From the NCBI GenBank assembly GCA_016787345.1, contig JAEUUU010000154.1:1-45178 (forward strand): a stretch of 45,178 nucleotides of DNA, read 5' to 3'. The stretch comes from Saprospiraceae bacterium (lineage in GTDB: Bacteria; Bacteroidota; Bacteroidia; Chitinophagales; Saprospiraceae). This document shows positions 7,201-15,700 of this stretch, in pieces. The notes under the pieces were generated by a model that did not search any database, was not told the origin of the DNA, and saw nothing but the letters and a program-made list of their open reading frames with translations. Made by a program: the position numbers and the translations under genes. Every line of letters starts with the position of its first letter. The first letter of the stretch is position 1.

Positions 7201-10192
7201 CGAATACGAAATCGCCACGCAGGAAGCCGACTCGATCAAATTCTACTGCTGCGAAGTGGGTACGACCCAGATGGTCATCATGCGCGTGTACCAGCTCGAT
7301 TTCTACGGAAATATCAGCCTTGCACCCGATGGAACGCCGATTTACAACGAATGTCAGGTGGAGGTAGAGGTGCAGGACAAATTGAAACCCGGATGCACCT
7401 CGCCGGCCAACGTCTCGGTGTCCTGCGAAAACTTCGACCCATCACTTTGGGTGTACGGCATCCCGACGGTAGAAGACAACTGTTGCCTCGACAGTACCAA
7501 GGTGTACATGGGCCAGAAGGGTCTGACGCACCAGGTCAGCTATGCGCTGTTCGATACGGTGTGCAACCGCGGCACCATCACGCGCACCTTCCGGGTGTAC
7601 GATTGCCACGGATTCACCAGCCAGTGCACACAGCGCATTTACGTCAACTATGAACAGGAGTACTTTATCAAATTCCCGGACGACAAGGTGATTTCCTTCT
7701 GCGACAGTTCGGGCGTGTACGGCGAACCGCAATTCTTCGGCGAAGACTGCGAACTGCTCGGCGTTTCGTTTGAAGATGAGGTGTTTACCGTGGTGCCCGA
7801 TGCCTGCTACAAAATCGAGCGTACCTGGCACATCATCAACTGGTGTACGTACAATCCGAACCAGCCTTGTATACTGGTGCCCAACCCCAACCCCAACTCG
7901 AACACGAACCACCCGAGCAACCTGCCGGGCCCGATCGTATCGCCGATGGGAACGCCACAGCCCTGGGCGCCCTCGAATGTCAAGATCAATCCGTCGGACA
8001 ATTCGCCGACCAACTACTCCTACTATTACAGTACCAGCGCGAACTGTTACGAATACCACCAGATCATCAAAATTACCGACACGCAGGACCCGGTCATCGA
8101 AAACTGCCCGACCAGTCCGATAGAAATTTGCGACCTGACCGACAACGACCCGATGTTGTGGAATGAGAACTACTGGTTCGACTTTATCCACGGCACACAC
8201 GATCTCTGCGAAGGCCCGGCCGATCTTTCGGTCAATGCAAGCGATGCCTGCTCCGGCGCCAATGTGCAGATTCGTTACATCCTGTTCCTCGACCTCGACG
8301 GCGACGGTGAAATGGAAACCGTGGTGAGCAGCACCAACCTGCCGCCTTCCAACACCGTGTACTTTGGCAATGCCACGGCGCCCAACTTCGTAGGCGGCAC
8401 AGCCCGCTCTTTCGACGAACGTCCGGTGCCCAGCAACCAGAAATACCGATTCGCCATCGAAACCAAAACGGTCAATAACAAAAAGACCGCCTGGCTGCGC
8501 TGGAATACCGTCGCCCAACCCAATGCCTTCGTCGTACCGCAATTGCCTTATGGTACGCACAAGATCAAATGGATTGTTGAGGACGGCTGCGGCAACGAAA
8601 CGATTTGCGAATACGCCTTTATCATCAAAGACTGCAAACCGCCTACCGTCGCTTGCTACAATGGTTTGAGCGTCAATATGATGCCTACCGGAATGATTAC
8701 GATGTTCGCTGCCGACTTTATCCAGTGGGGCCAGGACAACTGCACGCCGATGAACCAGCTGATCTTTGCGATCCGCAAATCGGGCACCGGCACCGGCTTC
8801 CCGGTAGATGCACAGGGCAACCCGATCACCAGCGTGAACTTTACCTGTGATGAAGTCGGTACGCAACCCGTCGAACTCTGGGCTATGGACGCCGCCGGAA
8901 ACGCCGCCTTCTGTGAAACATACGTCATCGTACAAGATCCGTTCAACTTCTGCAACCCGGGCAGCCATACCTCGGTAGCCGGCGCGCTGCTCACGGAAGG
9001 ACAGGATGGGGTAGAGGAGACCTCGATCGAACTTAACGGCTCGCACCCCTCTTTGCCCGACATCGGCCTCTTTGGCCTGACGGATCAGGACGGCGAATAC
9101 ATGTTCCAGGCGGCTTTGCCCGTGACCTCCAACTATACCGTGACGCCGACCAAAGACGATAACCCGATGAACGGCGTGTCGACCTTCGACCTCGTATTGA
9201 TGTCCAAACACATCCTGGGTATCGACCCGCTGAATTCGCCCTACAAAGTGATCGCTGCCGACGTCAACAAGTCGAACTCCGTGACGACATTCGACATCGT
9301 GGAATTGCGCAAACTGATCCTGGGTATTTACTCGGAATTGCCCAACAACACGTCCTGGCGCTTTATCGATACGGAATTTGGCTTCGATGACCCGAACAAT
9401 CCGTTCGTCAACGCACCCTTTGCCGAAAACAAAACAATCGCCAACATCCAGGCCGACCAGATGCACGACGATTTCGTGGGTATCAAGATCGGCGACCTCA
9501 ACAACTCGGTGATTGCCAACGCCAATTCGGTGGCGCAAGATCGCTCGGCCGGTACACTGCTGCTGGATACGGACGACCGCGACGTGAAAGCCGGTGAAAC
9601 CTTCGACGTGCGCTTCACCGCTGCCGAAAAAGTACAGGGCTTCCAGTTTACGCTCACTTTCGAGGGTCTTGAACTGGCCGAAATCCTGCCCGGAGATGGC
9701 ATGAGTCTCGACAACTTCGGTGTCTTCACCGACGCGATCACGGCCTCTGCCAACGGCGATGCCAATACCTTCACCTTGCGCTTCCGGGCGCTGAAATCGG
9801 GCAGCCTCAGCCAAATGCTGGGCCTTTCGAGCCGGATTACTCGCGCCGAAGCATACGCACAAAACGACGACCTGCTCGATGTTGCCCTGCGCTTCCGCTC
9901 CGACAACGGAACAACGACCAGCGGAGTAGGCTTCGAGTTGTACCAAAACCAGCCCAACCCTTGGGTACACCAAACACAGATCGGCTTCCACCTGCCCGCC
10001 GATGGTCAGGCCACGTTGACGATCTTCGACGAGACGGGCCGCATGTTGCACAGCCAAACCGGCGATTTCGCCCGCGGCTACAACGCCTTCCGCCTCGAAC
10101 AGCGCCTCCTCAATTCGTCTGCAGGCACCCTCCGCTACCGCGTTGAAAGCGGTTCGCACTCGGCCACGCGGACAATGATCCAGACGCGCTGA
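4280..10192 (+). CDS. Large secreted multidomain protein (HYR-like repeats, P-domain-like, dockerin-like, cohesin-like, T9SS type A sorting domain)
   Basis: This encodes 1,970 aa. The ATG at 4280 is chosen over the in-frame GTG at 4211 because it puts a signal-peptide-like segment at the N terminus (MTKNFATSTGFALMAAVTLT...). Domains in order: a HYR-like block from about residue 88 (TCPGNITVNLGPGECTAPV); a proprotein-convertase P-domain-like beta sandwich about 450-593 (GNLEIEIESPSGT, then NGIWKVRYRDV); many Cys-rich HYR-like repeats about 600-1570 (for example DCPADITVTTN and CGNIGTCSFSLTV); dockerin-like calcium-binding segments about 1630-1685 (STFDLVLMSKHILGI, ADVNKSNSVTTFDIVELRK); a cohesin-like beta domain about 1755-1880; and a Por-type sorting domain about 1885-1970 (FELYQNQPNPW, ending MIQTR). 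Export through Sec and then T9SS to the cell surface follows from family knowledge. Adhesion or matrix binding is plausible, but no catalytic motif is visible. The last 220 residues are paralogous to the truncated gene at 2-667. Confidence 0.9.
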   Translation: MTKNFATSTGFALMAAVTLTVFAWARVANQPAEQPAAQVEMTATEPENTATDRLFDFTQPLESNLDVLQQPTTPLVYQSLAAMAPSVTCPGNITVNLGPGECTAPVSYDVDCVGGSPTGTSGQVSHPIDFNNGNDGIMFDVKNLSDEPMTLTEFGPSLDAGSWTMQVYYTTVDNTWQGNEINPAAWTLAGTQVVNSATPFNSTAVPGFGITIPAGASRGIYLTAIAGSPLNYTGLGVGIQRSYDDGMLRVSSTPGAGKAYFFGSTILNRAYNGYVKYTTPAPKQLAGLPSGSEFPMGVTTNVFQCTDAMGVTATCSFTVTVVDFPNPVNSLICNDVVTVALGPDCEFQLGADDVLEGGPYKCYDNYLVQVDRFPPYGNGPWLPAVFTSSDLNNSYFIRVYDPSSGNFCTSEVNVVDNFPPEIDCTPTPVYVPCNFDLSPTHVEATEIIQKFTASNTPQTINDNQTKEILIPVTTATGATAVDIDFRTRVNGNPFNGNLEIEIESPSGTVVRVWDQQVGCAGQPLFVRFDDEQLVAFSCPAYTSDQRSRIPIGIDLLSDFDGEPVNGIWKVRYRDVNGGGDVCVATIAELFIKFNATFSTGFPNGLVFPQQVSQLNANSFKVPAPLLDNCSDVTLSYIDNSQPQTCQSGLTAIVYRTWTAKDKSNNTATCVQEIRLVRPSLDDVQLPPNYDDIDEPSFDCDTEYPTPEWVENHGGQGFPYVYGEPTGCSIGWTFTDLVIPACDGSYTVKRQWAIVDNCTSQVFAYDQIIQVKDLVAPYFDCPADITVTTNLYNCCATTNLPDIIIEDGCSQIKSVKATIIMYDPIGYDTVAVYQVNGSLNTFPNNNPTDPDTLGVLGNTPCLTQGIHEVIYEVIDDCGNIGTCSFSLTVRDYTPPSANCQQLTTVAIGPDDPLDCYDPNNGCEFGGVAVVPASVFNSGSYDNCGNIKLTVRRAQPYSECIQDLDQSDCAYYEGKSEYEIATQEADSIKFYCCEVGTTQMVIMRVYQLDFYGNISLAPDGTPIYNECQVEVEVQDKLKPGCTSPANVSVSCENFDPSLWVYGIPTVEDNCCLDSTKVYMGQKGLTHQVSYALFDTVCNRGTITRTFRVYDCHGFTSQCTQRIYVNYEQEYFIKFPDDKVISFCDSSGVYGEPQFFGEDCELLGVSFEDEVFTVVPDACYKIERTWHIINWCTYNPNQPCILVPNPNPNSNTNHPSNLPGPIVSPMGTPQPWAPSNVKINPSDNSPTNYSYYYSTSANCYEYHQIIKITDTQDPVIENCPTSPIEICDLTDNDPMLWNENYWFDFIHGTHDLCEGPADLSVNASDACSGANVQIRYILFLDLDGDGEMETVVSSTNLPPSNTVYFGNATAPNFVGGTARSFDERPVPSNQKYRFAIETKTVNNKKTAWLRWNTVAQPNAFVVPQLPYGTHKIKWIVEDGCGNETICEYAFIIKDCKPPTVACYNGLSVNMMPTGMITMFAADFIQWGQDNCTPMNQLIFAIRKSGTGTGFPVDAQGNPITSVNFTCDEVGTQPVELWAMDAAGNAAFCETYVIVQDPFNFCNPGSHTSVAGALLTEGQDGVEETSIELNGSHPSLPDIGLFGLTDQDGEYMFQAALPVTSNYTVTPTKDDNPMNGVSTFDLVLMSKHILGIDPLNSPYKVIAADVNKSNSVTTFDIVELRKLILGIYSELPNNTSWRFIDTEFGFDDPNNPFVNAPFAENKTIANIQADQMHDDFVGIKIGDLNNSVIANANSVAQDRSAGTLLLDTDDRDVKAGETFDVRFTAAEKVQGFQFTLTFEGLELAEILPGDGMSLDNFGVFTDAITASANGDANTFTLRFRALKSGSLSQMLGLSSRITRAEAYAQNDDLLDVALRFRSDNGTTTSGVGFELYQNQPNPWVHQTQIGFHLPADGQATLTIFDETGRMLHSQTGDFARGYNAFRLEQRLLNSSAGTLRYRVESGSHSATRTMIQTR

Positions 10193-10230
10193 TCCATGCG
10201 ATAAAAGAAGTAGAGTTTTGCGATAATCTG

Positions 10231-10265
10231 ACCGGCGGGTGAAAAGTCACCCGCCGGTTTTTTTC
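10231..10265 (+). terminator. Rho-independent terminator after the 1,970-aa protein gene
   Basis: A perfect 12-bp stem ACCGGCGGGTGA / TCACCCGCCGGT with an AAAG loop is followed by a T tract. It lies 38 bp after the stop codon. Confidence 0.95.
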
Positions 10266-10282
10266 TGTAGCGCCGCCCTGTA

Positions 10283-10866
10283 GCGCCGCCCTCCAGGTCG
10301 GCGCACGATCGTTTAAAAAAAGCCCGAATCGCCAATCCCGCAGAAATCCCAACGGATTGAATTTGAAGTTTTCCGTTTGATGATAGTAAAAAATGTGTTG
10401 ATCGAGCATGCGCCGACCTCCAGGTCGGCGCACGATCAATAAAAAAAGGCCCGGATCGCCAATCCCGCAGAAATCCCAACGGATTGAATTTGCAGGGTTC
10501 TTTATTAATGATGGTGGAAATGTACCGATCGAGCATGCGCCGACCTGGAGGTCGGCGCTACAGGTCGGCGCACGATCGTTTTAAAAAGCCCGGATCGCCA
10601 ATCCCGCAGAAACCCCAACGGCTTGAATTTGCAGGGTTCTTTATTAATGATGGTGGAAATGTACCGATTGAGCATGCGCCGACCTGGAGGTCGGCGCTAC
10701 AGCGGCGCACGATCGTTTTAAAAAAGCCCGGATCGCCAATCCCGCAGAAATCCCAACGGATTGAATTTGAAGTTTTCCGTTTGATGATAGTAAAAAATGT
10801 GTTGATCGAGCATGCGCCGACCTGGAGGTCGGCGCTACAGGTCGGCGCTACAGGTCGGTGCAACAG
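10283..10866. repeat. Palindrome-bounded intergenic repeat cluster (four segments, A-B-B-A order)
   Basis: A 22-bp palindrome, GCGCCGACCT-(CC or GG)-AGGTCGGCGC, occurs at 10410-10431, 10537-10558, 10676-10697 and 10814-10835, with a one-mismatch copy at 10283-10304 and degenerate half copies at 10836-10860. Between the palindromes lie four segments of about 105-117 bp. Each starts with the same ~60 bp (containing CGGATCGCCAATCCCGCAGA) and ends with GAGCAT just before the palindrome. The middle ~40 bp comes in two versions: version A (TTTTCCGTTTGATGATAG) in segments 1 and 4, version B (GGGTTCTTTATTAATGATGG) in segments 2 and 3. Spacing of the common block is 127, 139 and 138 bp. No protein is encoded; Arg/Gly-rich ORFs here are artefacts of the repeat. 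It resembles REP/BIME-type mobile palindromic elements. Confidence 0.9.
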
Positions 10867-10899
10867 AAAAGAGCCAGTCGGTGTGGACTGGCTCTTTTC
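10866..10899. terminator. Bidirectional terminator between the convergent genes
   Basis: A perfect 14-bp stem GAAAAGAGCCAGTC / GACTGGCTCTTTTC encloses a 6-nt loop. A-rich and T-rich ends on the two arms allow it to work in both directions. It lies 48 bp beyond the stop of the minus-strand gene at 10947. Confidence 0.85.
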
Positions 10900-10946
10900 A
10901 ATTTGCCGGCCGGGGACAGCCCGGCCGTAAAAAATACATCGGTTGT

Positions 10947-11645
10947 TTACTGGCGGGAAAACGGCTTGCTCAGCACCAGCTGACCCGATTCGTTCCAGGC
11001 CTGAAGGCTGTAAAAACCGGCAGGCAGAGTCGTAATATCGATAGATTCCTGCGCGCTCATGCCCGTGTGCGTCTGAATGACACGGCCGGAGGCGTCGGTA
11101 ATCCGGAACATGCCTTTGAAATCGGGATTGACAAACACCACATTCAGGGTTTCGCTGGCCGGGTTGGGGAAGAGTGCGGCGCCATCACGCAGTTCGATCA
11201 TGGAGGCGCCGGAAGAGCCGGAGGTAGCGGTGGCGACGTACAGGATGTTGGCCAGGAACGGCACGCTGGAGGTCAGTGATTCCAGTTTCAGGCGGTAAAT
11301 ACCGGTGCCGGGGGTTTCATAGGGGTAAAAAACCGGTTTCAACAAGCCGGTGTCGTTGGGAGCGAGTTCAAATTCCGCCGTGCTGGTTTGGCCCAGGTAG
11401 CAGAGGTTGTTGTCGCAGAAGTTGGTTACCCAGCCATTGGGGAAGGGTTGTTCCAGGGTACGGGTCCATTTGAACGTCACGGTTTGGCCGCTCAGGTTGT
11501 ACACATAGTTGGCAATATTGATTTCAAATTGGTCGGCCGGCGCTTCTTGATGGAGCGTATCGGCATACAATACGATGTTGCTTTGAGCCTGTGACGCAAA
11601 GGCGAAGGCGAATACGGCAATGGCGGTGGTAAAAAATTTGTGCAT
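10947..11645 (-). CDS. Small secreted protein with T9SS type A sorting domain (paralogue 1)
   Basis: This encodes 232 aa. The start is the ATG at 11645, giving a classic signal peptide (MHKFFTTAIAVFAFAFASQAQ); upstream in-frame codons to 11753 are not signal-like. The mature N-terminal domain, about residues 22-150, is beta-rich with the landmarks VTFKWTRTLEQPFPNGWVTN, FCDNNLCY (a likely disulfide) and GTGIYRLKLESL. The last ~75 residues are a Por-type sorting domain (ALFPNPASETLNVVF, ITDASGRVI, LPAGFYSLQ), marking export by T9SS. The specific function is not recognised. It is aligned along its length with the next gene, 141 bp upstream on the same strand, which marks a tandem duplication. 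A good promoter match lies at 11709-11738, so it is probably transcribed separately. Confidence 0.9.
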   Translation of the reverse strand: MHKFFTTAIAVFAFAFASQAQSNIVLYADTLHQEAPADQFEINIANYVYNLSGQTVTFKWTRTLEQPFPNGWVTNFCDNNLCYLGQTSTAEFELAPNDTGLLKPVFYPYETPGTGIYRLKLESLTSSVPFLANILYVATATSGSSGASMIELRDGAALFPNPASETLNVVFVNPDFKGMFRITDASGRVIQTHTGMSAQESIDITTLPAGFYSLQAWNESGQLVLSKPFSRQ

Positions 11646-11708
11646 AAGGCTAAAAATTTGATGAAAAGCAGGAGTGATGCCGTCCGCAAACGGCGTTTGT
11701 TGGCACGA

Positions 11709-11738
11709 CAAAATTACATGGGTATCTTCAACACCCAA
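11709..11738 (-). promoter_or_regulatory. Predicted Bacteroidota-type promoter for the 232-aa secreted protein gene
   Basis: Read on the minus strand, TTG (11738-11736), 19 bp, then TAATTTTG (11716-11709) matches the -33 TTG / -7 TAnnTTTG consensus. The predicted transcript would start near 11701, leaving a leader of about 55 nt before the ATG at 11645. Confidence 0.5.
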
Positions 11739-11786
11739 GCAAGGAAGTATCAACTTGTCCTGCGTTAGCCGAATTGAGTACTTTTT

Positions 11787-12482
11787 TTACCGCTTGATAA
11801 ACGTTTTGCTTACGACAAAGCGGTTGTTTAGTGGCCTGATAATCAGGGTGTAAGGGCCGGGGTCGAGGCTTGAAATATCCAAATTCAAAATACTCCCGAC
11901 TTCGCTGAAAGTTTTGATCGTACGCCCGGAAGCATCGAAAATTTGGATAATTCCTTCAAAATCAGTCCCGGCGAATGCTAAAAAGATAAAATGATCGGCC
12001 GGATTGGGGAGTAACATAATCTCTGGCTGATCAAGGTTCTGAACACCCACGGCTTCGGTAGCCACTGCTTCGTATACGATATTGGCCAGGTATGGAACAG
12101 TTGGCGTGAGAGACTCCAGTTTGATCCTGTAAATTCCGGTGCCCGGATTTTCGTAGGGGTAAAAAACGGGCTTAAGAAGGCCTGTATCACCAGTTGGCAG
12201 GTTAAAAATGGCACTGCTGACAGGATTGAGATAGCACAGGCTGTCGTCGCAAAAATTGGTGACCCAGCCGGTAGGAAATGGCTGTTGCAGCGTACGTGTC
12301 CATTTTAATGTTACGGTTTGGCCGCTGTTGTTGATGATGTAATTGGTAATATCAATCTGAAACTGACTGGCCGGCGCTTCTTTGTGCAAACTGTCGGCAT
12401 ACAGGGTCAATCCGGATGTTTGAGCAAAAGAAGCGCCGCTTATGAAAAAGCAGGCAAGGAGTGGGAAAATCAGCTGTTTCAT
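11787..12482 (-). CDS. Small secreted protein with T9SS type A sorting domain (paralogue 2)
   Basis: This encodes 231 aa. The start at ATG 12482 gives the signal peptide MKQLIFPLLACFFISGASFAQ; the 42 codons in frame upstream are not signal-like. It shares the full architecture of the neighbour at 10947: LYADSLHKEAPASQFQIDI, WTRTLQQPFPTGWVTNFCDD, then GLLKPVFYPYENPGTGIYR and a C-terminal sorting domain (MLLPNPADHFIFL, IFDASGRTI, LDPGPYTLII, ending SKTFIKR). Function is unknown; it is expected on or outside the cell surface. GC content is visibly lower than in the paralogue, so the copies have drifted or the duplication is old. It is divergent from the regulator gene at 12710, with 227 bp shared between them. 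Confidence 0.9.
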   Translation of the reverse strand: MKQLIFPLLACFFISGASFAQTSGLTLYADSLHKEAPASQFQIDITNYIINNSGQTVTLKWTRTLQQPFPTGWVTNFCDDSLCYLNPVSSAIFNLPTGDTGLLKPVFYPYENPGTGIYRIKLESLTPTVPYLANIVYEAVATEAVGVQNLDQPEIMLLPNPADHFIFLAFAGTDFEGIIQIFDASGRTIKTFSEVGSILNLDISSLDPGPYTLIIRPLNNRFVVSKTFIKR

Positions 12483-12546
12483 TTTGCAGGTGATGTGGCA
12501 GCGATTCGAAAATCGGTTGCCAGGGTGAATAAATTTGATTGAAGTG

Positions 12547-12576
12547 TTTGAAAAGAGTGGTTTGAGCCTAAATTTT
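12547..12576 (+). promoter_or_regulatory. Possible promoter of the hybrid two-component regulator
   Basis: TTTG (12547-12550), 18 bp, then TAAATTTT (12569-12576) matches the Bacteroidota promoter consensus except for the last base. It would leave a leader of about 125 nt before the ATG at 12710. A TTTAATC motif also lies in that leader at about 12682. Confidence 0.25.
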
Positions 12577-12709
12577 CGAAAAATAACAAAGATTACTTCT
12601 TCGATCAAAGTAATGGCTGAACATGTCTCCCCGTGGCCAAAAATTGCGATATTTACCTTTTTAAAAACACCTTCTCAGGCCATTTAATCTTCTTTTATCA
12701 CCCGTTGGA

Positions 12710-15700
12710 ATGGTATTTTTCTCAAAAGTATTTCGACATCTGAGGCTCTCCCTGTCTCTGCTGGGTCTAACTGGTTTCCATTTTTTTGCAATAGCTCAGC
12801 CATACGAAAGCCTGACTATTGAAAACGGTTTGTCGCAGGGATTTGTGTCCAGTATAATTCAGGACCACATGGGTTTCATGTGGATTGCGACGATCGACGG
12901 ACTGAATCGATACGATGGGGTAAGTTTTAAAATATTTCGACATAACGAGGCTGACCCGTTCTCTTTGCCCGGCGACAGGGTAAGGCATATTTTTGAAGAT
13001 TCCAACAACCTGATCTGGACACTCACAGAGGGCGGAATTTCGTGTTACGAATCACAGAACGAAAAGTTTTATTCATTTGATTTTTATCAGAATCTGAGCC
13101 AGGTAGAACGCCTCGATCTGTCGAGAATGATAGAATTGAAGCATGGGGAATATTGCATTTTTTCATCCGATACGCTGTATTTTATAAATTTTGAGCATAA
13201 AGGATTGATCAAGGCTGAAAACATCAATCGGTTTCAAATAAAAAGGTATGGATTCAGTTCGGATGTAGGCGAAATTCGCATGGTATTAAATACAGGAGAC
13301 TCGATCTGGGTTTGTACCCAAAGAGGTATTTGGTGCGACTATGGCCGAAGAGATGAATTTAAGTTGGTATTAAAAGCCCAGGAAAACTGGGATTTTAATG
13401 GCCTTTGGCTCAATCCTCAAGACGGCAAACTACTTGTGATGGCACACGACCGGTTATTCTCCCTGGCCGGAGAACACTGGGGGGTAACCCATCTGCCGGG
13501 TATCGGGAGGGATCACCTTAAAAAAGGCCTGTACGACGGCGAGCATATTTACTTTTTCGGAAAGAATCAGTTGTATCAATGGGATAATAACCAGCTGAAT
13601 GTTTTGGCATACGAATTGCCGGATCTCATTACAGGTTATGTTGACTCCGAAGGCGTTATTTGGTTAGGGACAAACACGCACGGTATTCGAAAAATATATC
13701 CCAGGCGCAATAGATTTAATGTTTTTATGCGTCAGACCGGGATTGGCGGAGGGATACTGGACGATAACGAAGGGGTTCTCTGGATACAGGGAGGAGATGG
13801 TTATTTGCGGCTAAACGAACATGAGAAACAGTTTAAGGTCAACTCGTTTTTATCCCCGCAAACCAAATATGTTACGCTCAGAAAAGGGAAAGACAATTTA
13901 TACTGGGGGCATCGAAATGATAACACTTTGATGGCCTTTGATTTGAACAAGAGGCTGCTGAGCCGGCATTCGTTGCAGGACTCAAATATTCGAATCACGG
14001 CAGGTATATTTAATTGGGAACGGCCTTATTTTTTGCTTCTTGACGAAAACACCGGCCTGATAAGGTATTATCCTGAAAGCCGGAATATTGAAAGGTTTTC
14101 CCTCCGTGAATTGTTTGAACCCTCCGTCACCATATCGATGAATATATTATTTCCGGATCGCAACGGGCGCATCTGGATAGGGTCGACTAACGGACTGATA
14201 TGCGCCGAACCGACCGACAATGGTGAAGGATACAATTATCGTATCTGGAACAACAAGGGCGATCAAACGCAAAGGCTGAGCGATAAACAGATCAATTTTA
14301 TTGAAGAAGACCCTGATGACCCCGAAGTCATCTGGATCGGTACGCAGCACGGCCTGAATCGACTGGAAATCAAAACTGGGGAAATAAGGCAATTCAAACA
14401 ATCGGACGGATGGCCCAGCGACGTCATTTGCGGAATTCTGAAGGGCAATGGCCCGCAACTCTGGGTCAGTACTTTTTACGGACTGATTGAGTTGAATACC
14501 AGGAATTTCCAATGGCGACATTTTACTACCATACACGGATTGCCGTCTAACGAGTTTAACAGGGGGGCGGCTTTTCGCCAAAAAAATGGCCGGTTGGTTT
14601 TGGGATGCGTCAGCGGACTGGTATGTTTTTATCCGCAAGACATACCACAATCTAGTTTTCATCCCCGGTTGTTGATCACGAACCTGCTGGTCAATAATAT
14701 TCCGATTACTCCCGGCGACAGTACCGGCATATTAAAAGAATCGATATCGCTTTGTTCTTCGATCTCGTTGGAATACGATCAGTCAAATGTCACCTTTCAT
14801 TTCGCGTTACTCGACTTTCTCAATCCCTCCTGGAATCGCTACTACTATAAGCTGGAAGGCGTTGATAATGTTTGGCAATACAATGGAAGCGAGTCAAAAA
14901 TTCAGTATGTCAATCTTTCTCCCGGCTACTACAAGTTTTGGGTAAAAGCGCGCAACAGCGACGGTTACTGGAGCGGTCCGGTGGGAATAGATGTTGTCGT
15001 GCGCCCTCCCTGGTGGCGAACGACCTGGGCCTATGTATTATTCGGCGCGGTGTTTTTACTACTGGTCTGGCAGGGGCTTCGCCTGTGGATAAGGCAGGTG
15101 CGCCTTCGCGACCGACTGGCGGTTAAACAAATGGAAGCCGACCGATTGAAGGAACTTGACAACTTCCGGTCTGAATTGTACGCCAATATTACGCACGAGT
15201 TCCGAACCCCGCTAACCATCATACTGGGCATTGCAGATCAATTGCACGCACGTCTGGAGGGAGAAATGAAAGAGGGCGTTAAAATTCTGACCCGTAACGG
15301 CCAGCAGTTGCTAAGACTGATCAACCAGATTCTCGACCTTTCAAAAATTGAACAAAGGCATTTGGAATTAAATCCGGTTCAACTGGATATTATCGGTTTT
15401 ATCAAATATCTGGGGGAGTCGTATGCGGCCCTGGCCCGGCAGAAGGAAATAGAGTTTCAGGTGCAGACCAGTTTGCCGGAGTTGAAGATGGATGTCGACG
15501 TCCAGCGGATGCAGGAAATACTCGATAACCTCCTGTCCAACGCTTTCAAGTTTACACCCAAAGGAGGGACTGTAAGTATCGAGATCGGGGTTTTAGCCGG
15601 TAAAAAATTGATTATTCACGTAAAAGATACCGGTATTGGTATAGAACCAGAACACCTCGATCGTATTTTCGATCGATACTATCAGGTCAATCGTACGTCG

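Noticed and set aside
5069-10159. Antisense open frames of 349, 282 and 905 codons opposite the 1,970-aa protein gene
   Set aside because: The plus-strand frame has clear domains, signal peptide and sorting tail; the antisense frames are GC-driven shadows.
10283-10866. CRISPR array
   Set aside because: The palindromes are spaced 127-139 bp apart, the intervening segments are near-identical rather than unique, and no cas gene is present.
10110-10939. ORFs of 100-155 codons across the intergenic repeat cluster
   Set aside because: Their Arg-Pro-Gly-Gly-Arg or Ala-Asp-Leu-Gln-Val-Gly strings simply translate the 22-bp palindrome in different frames; such ORFs are typical artefacts.
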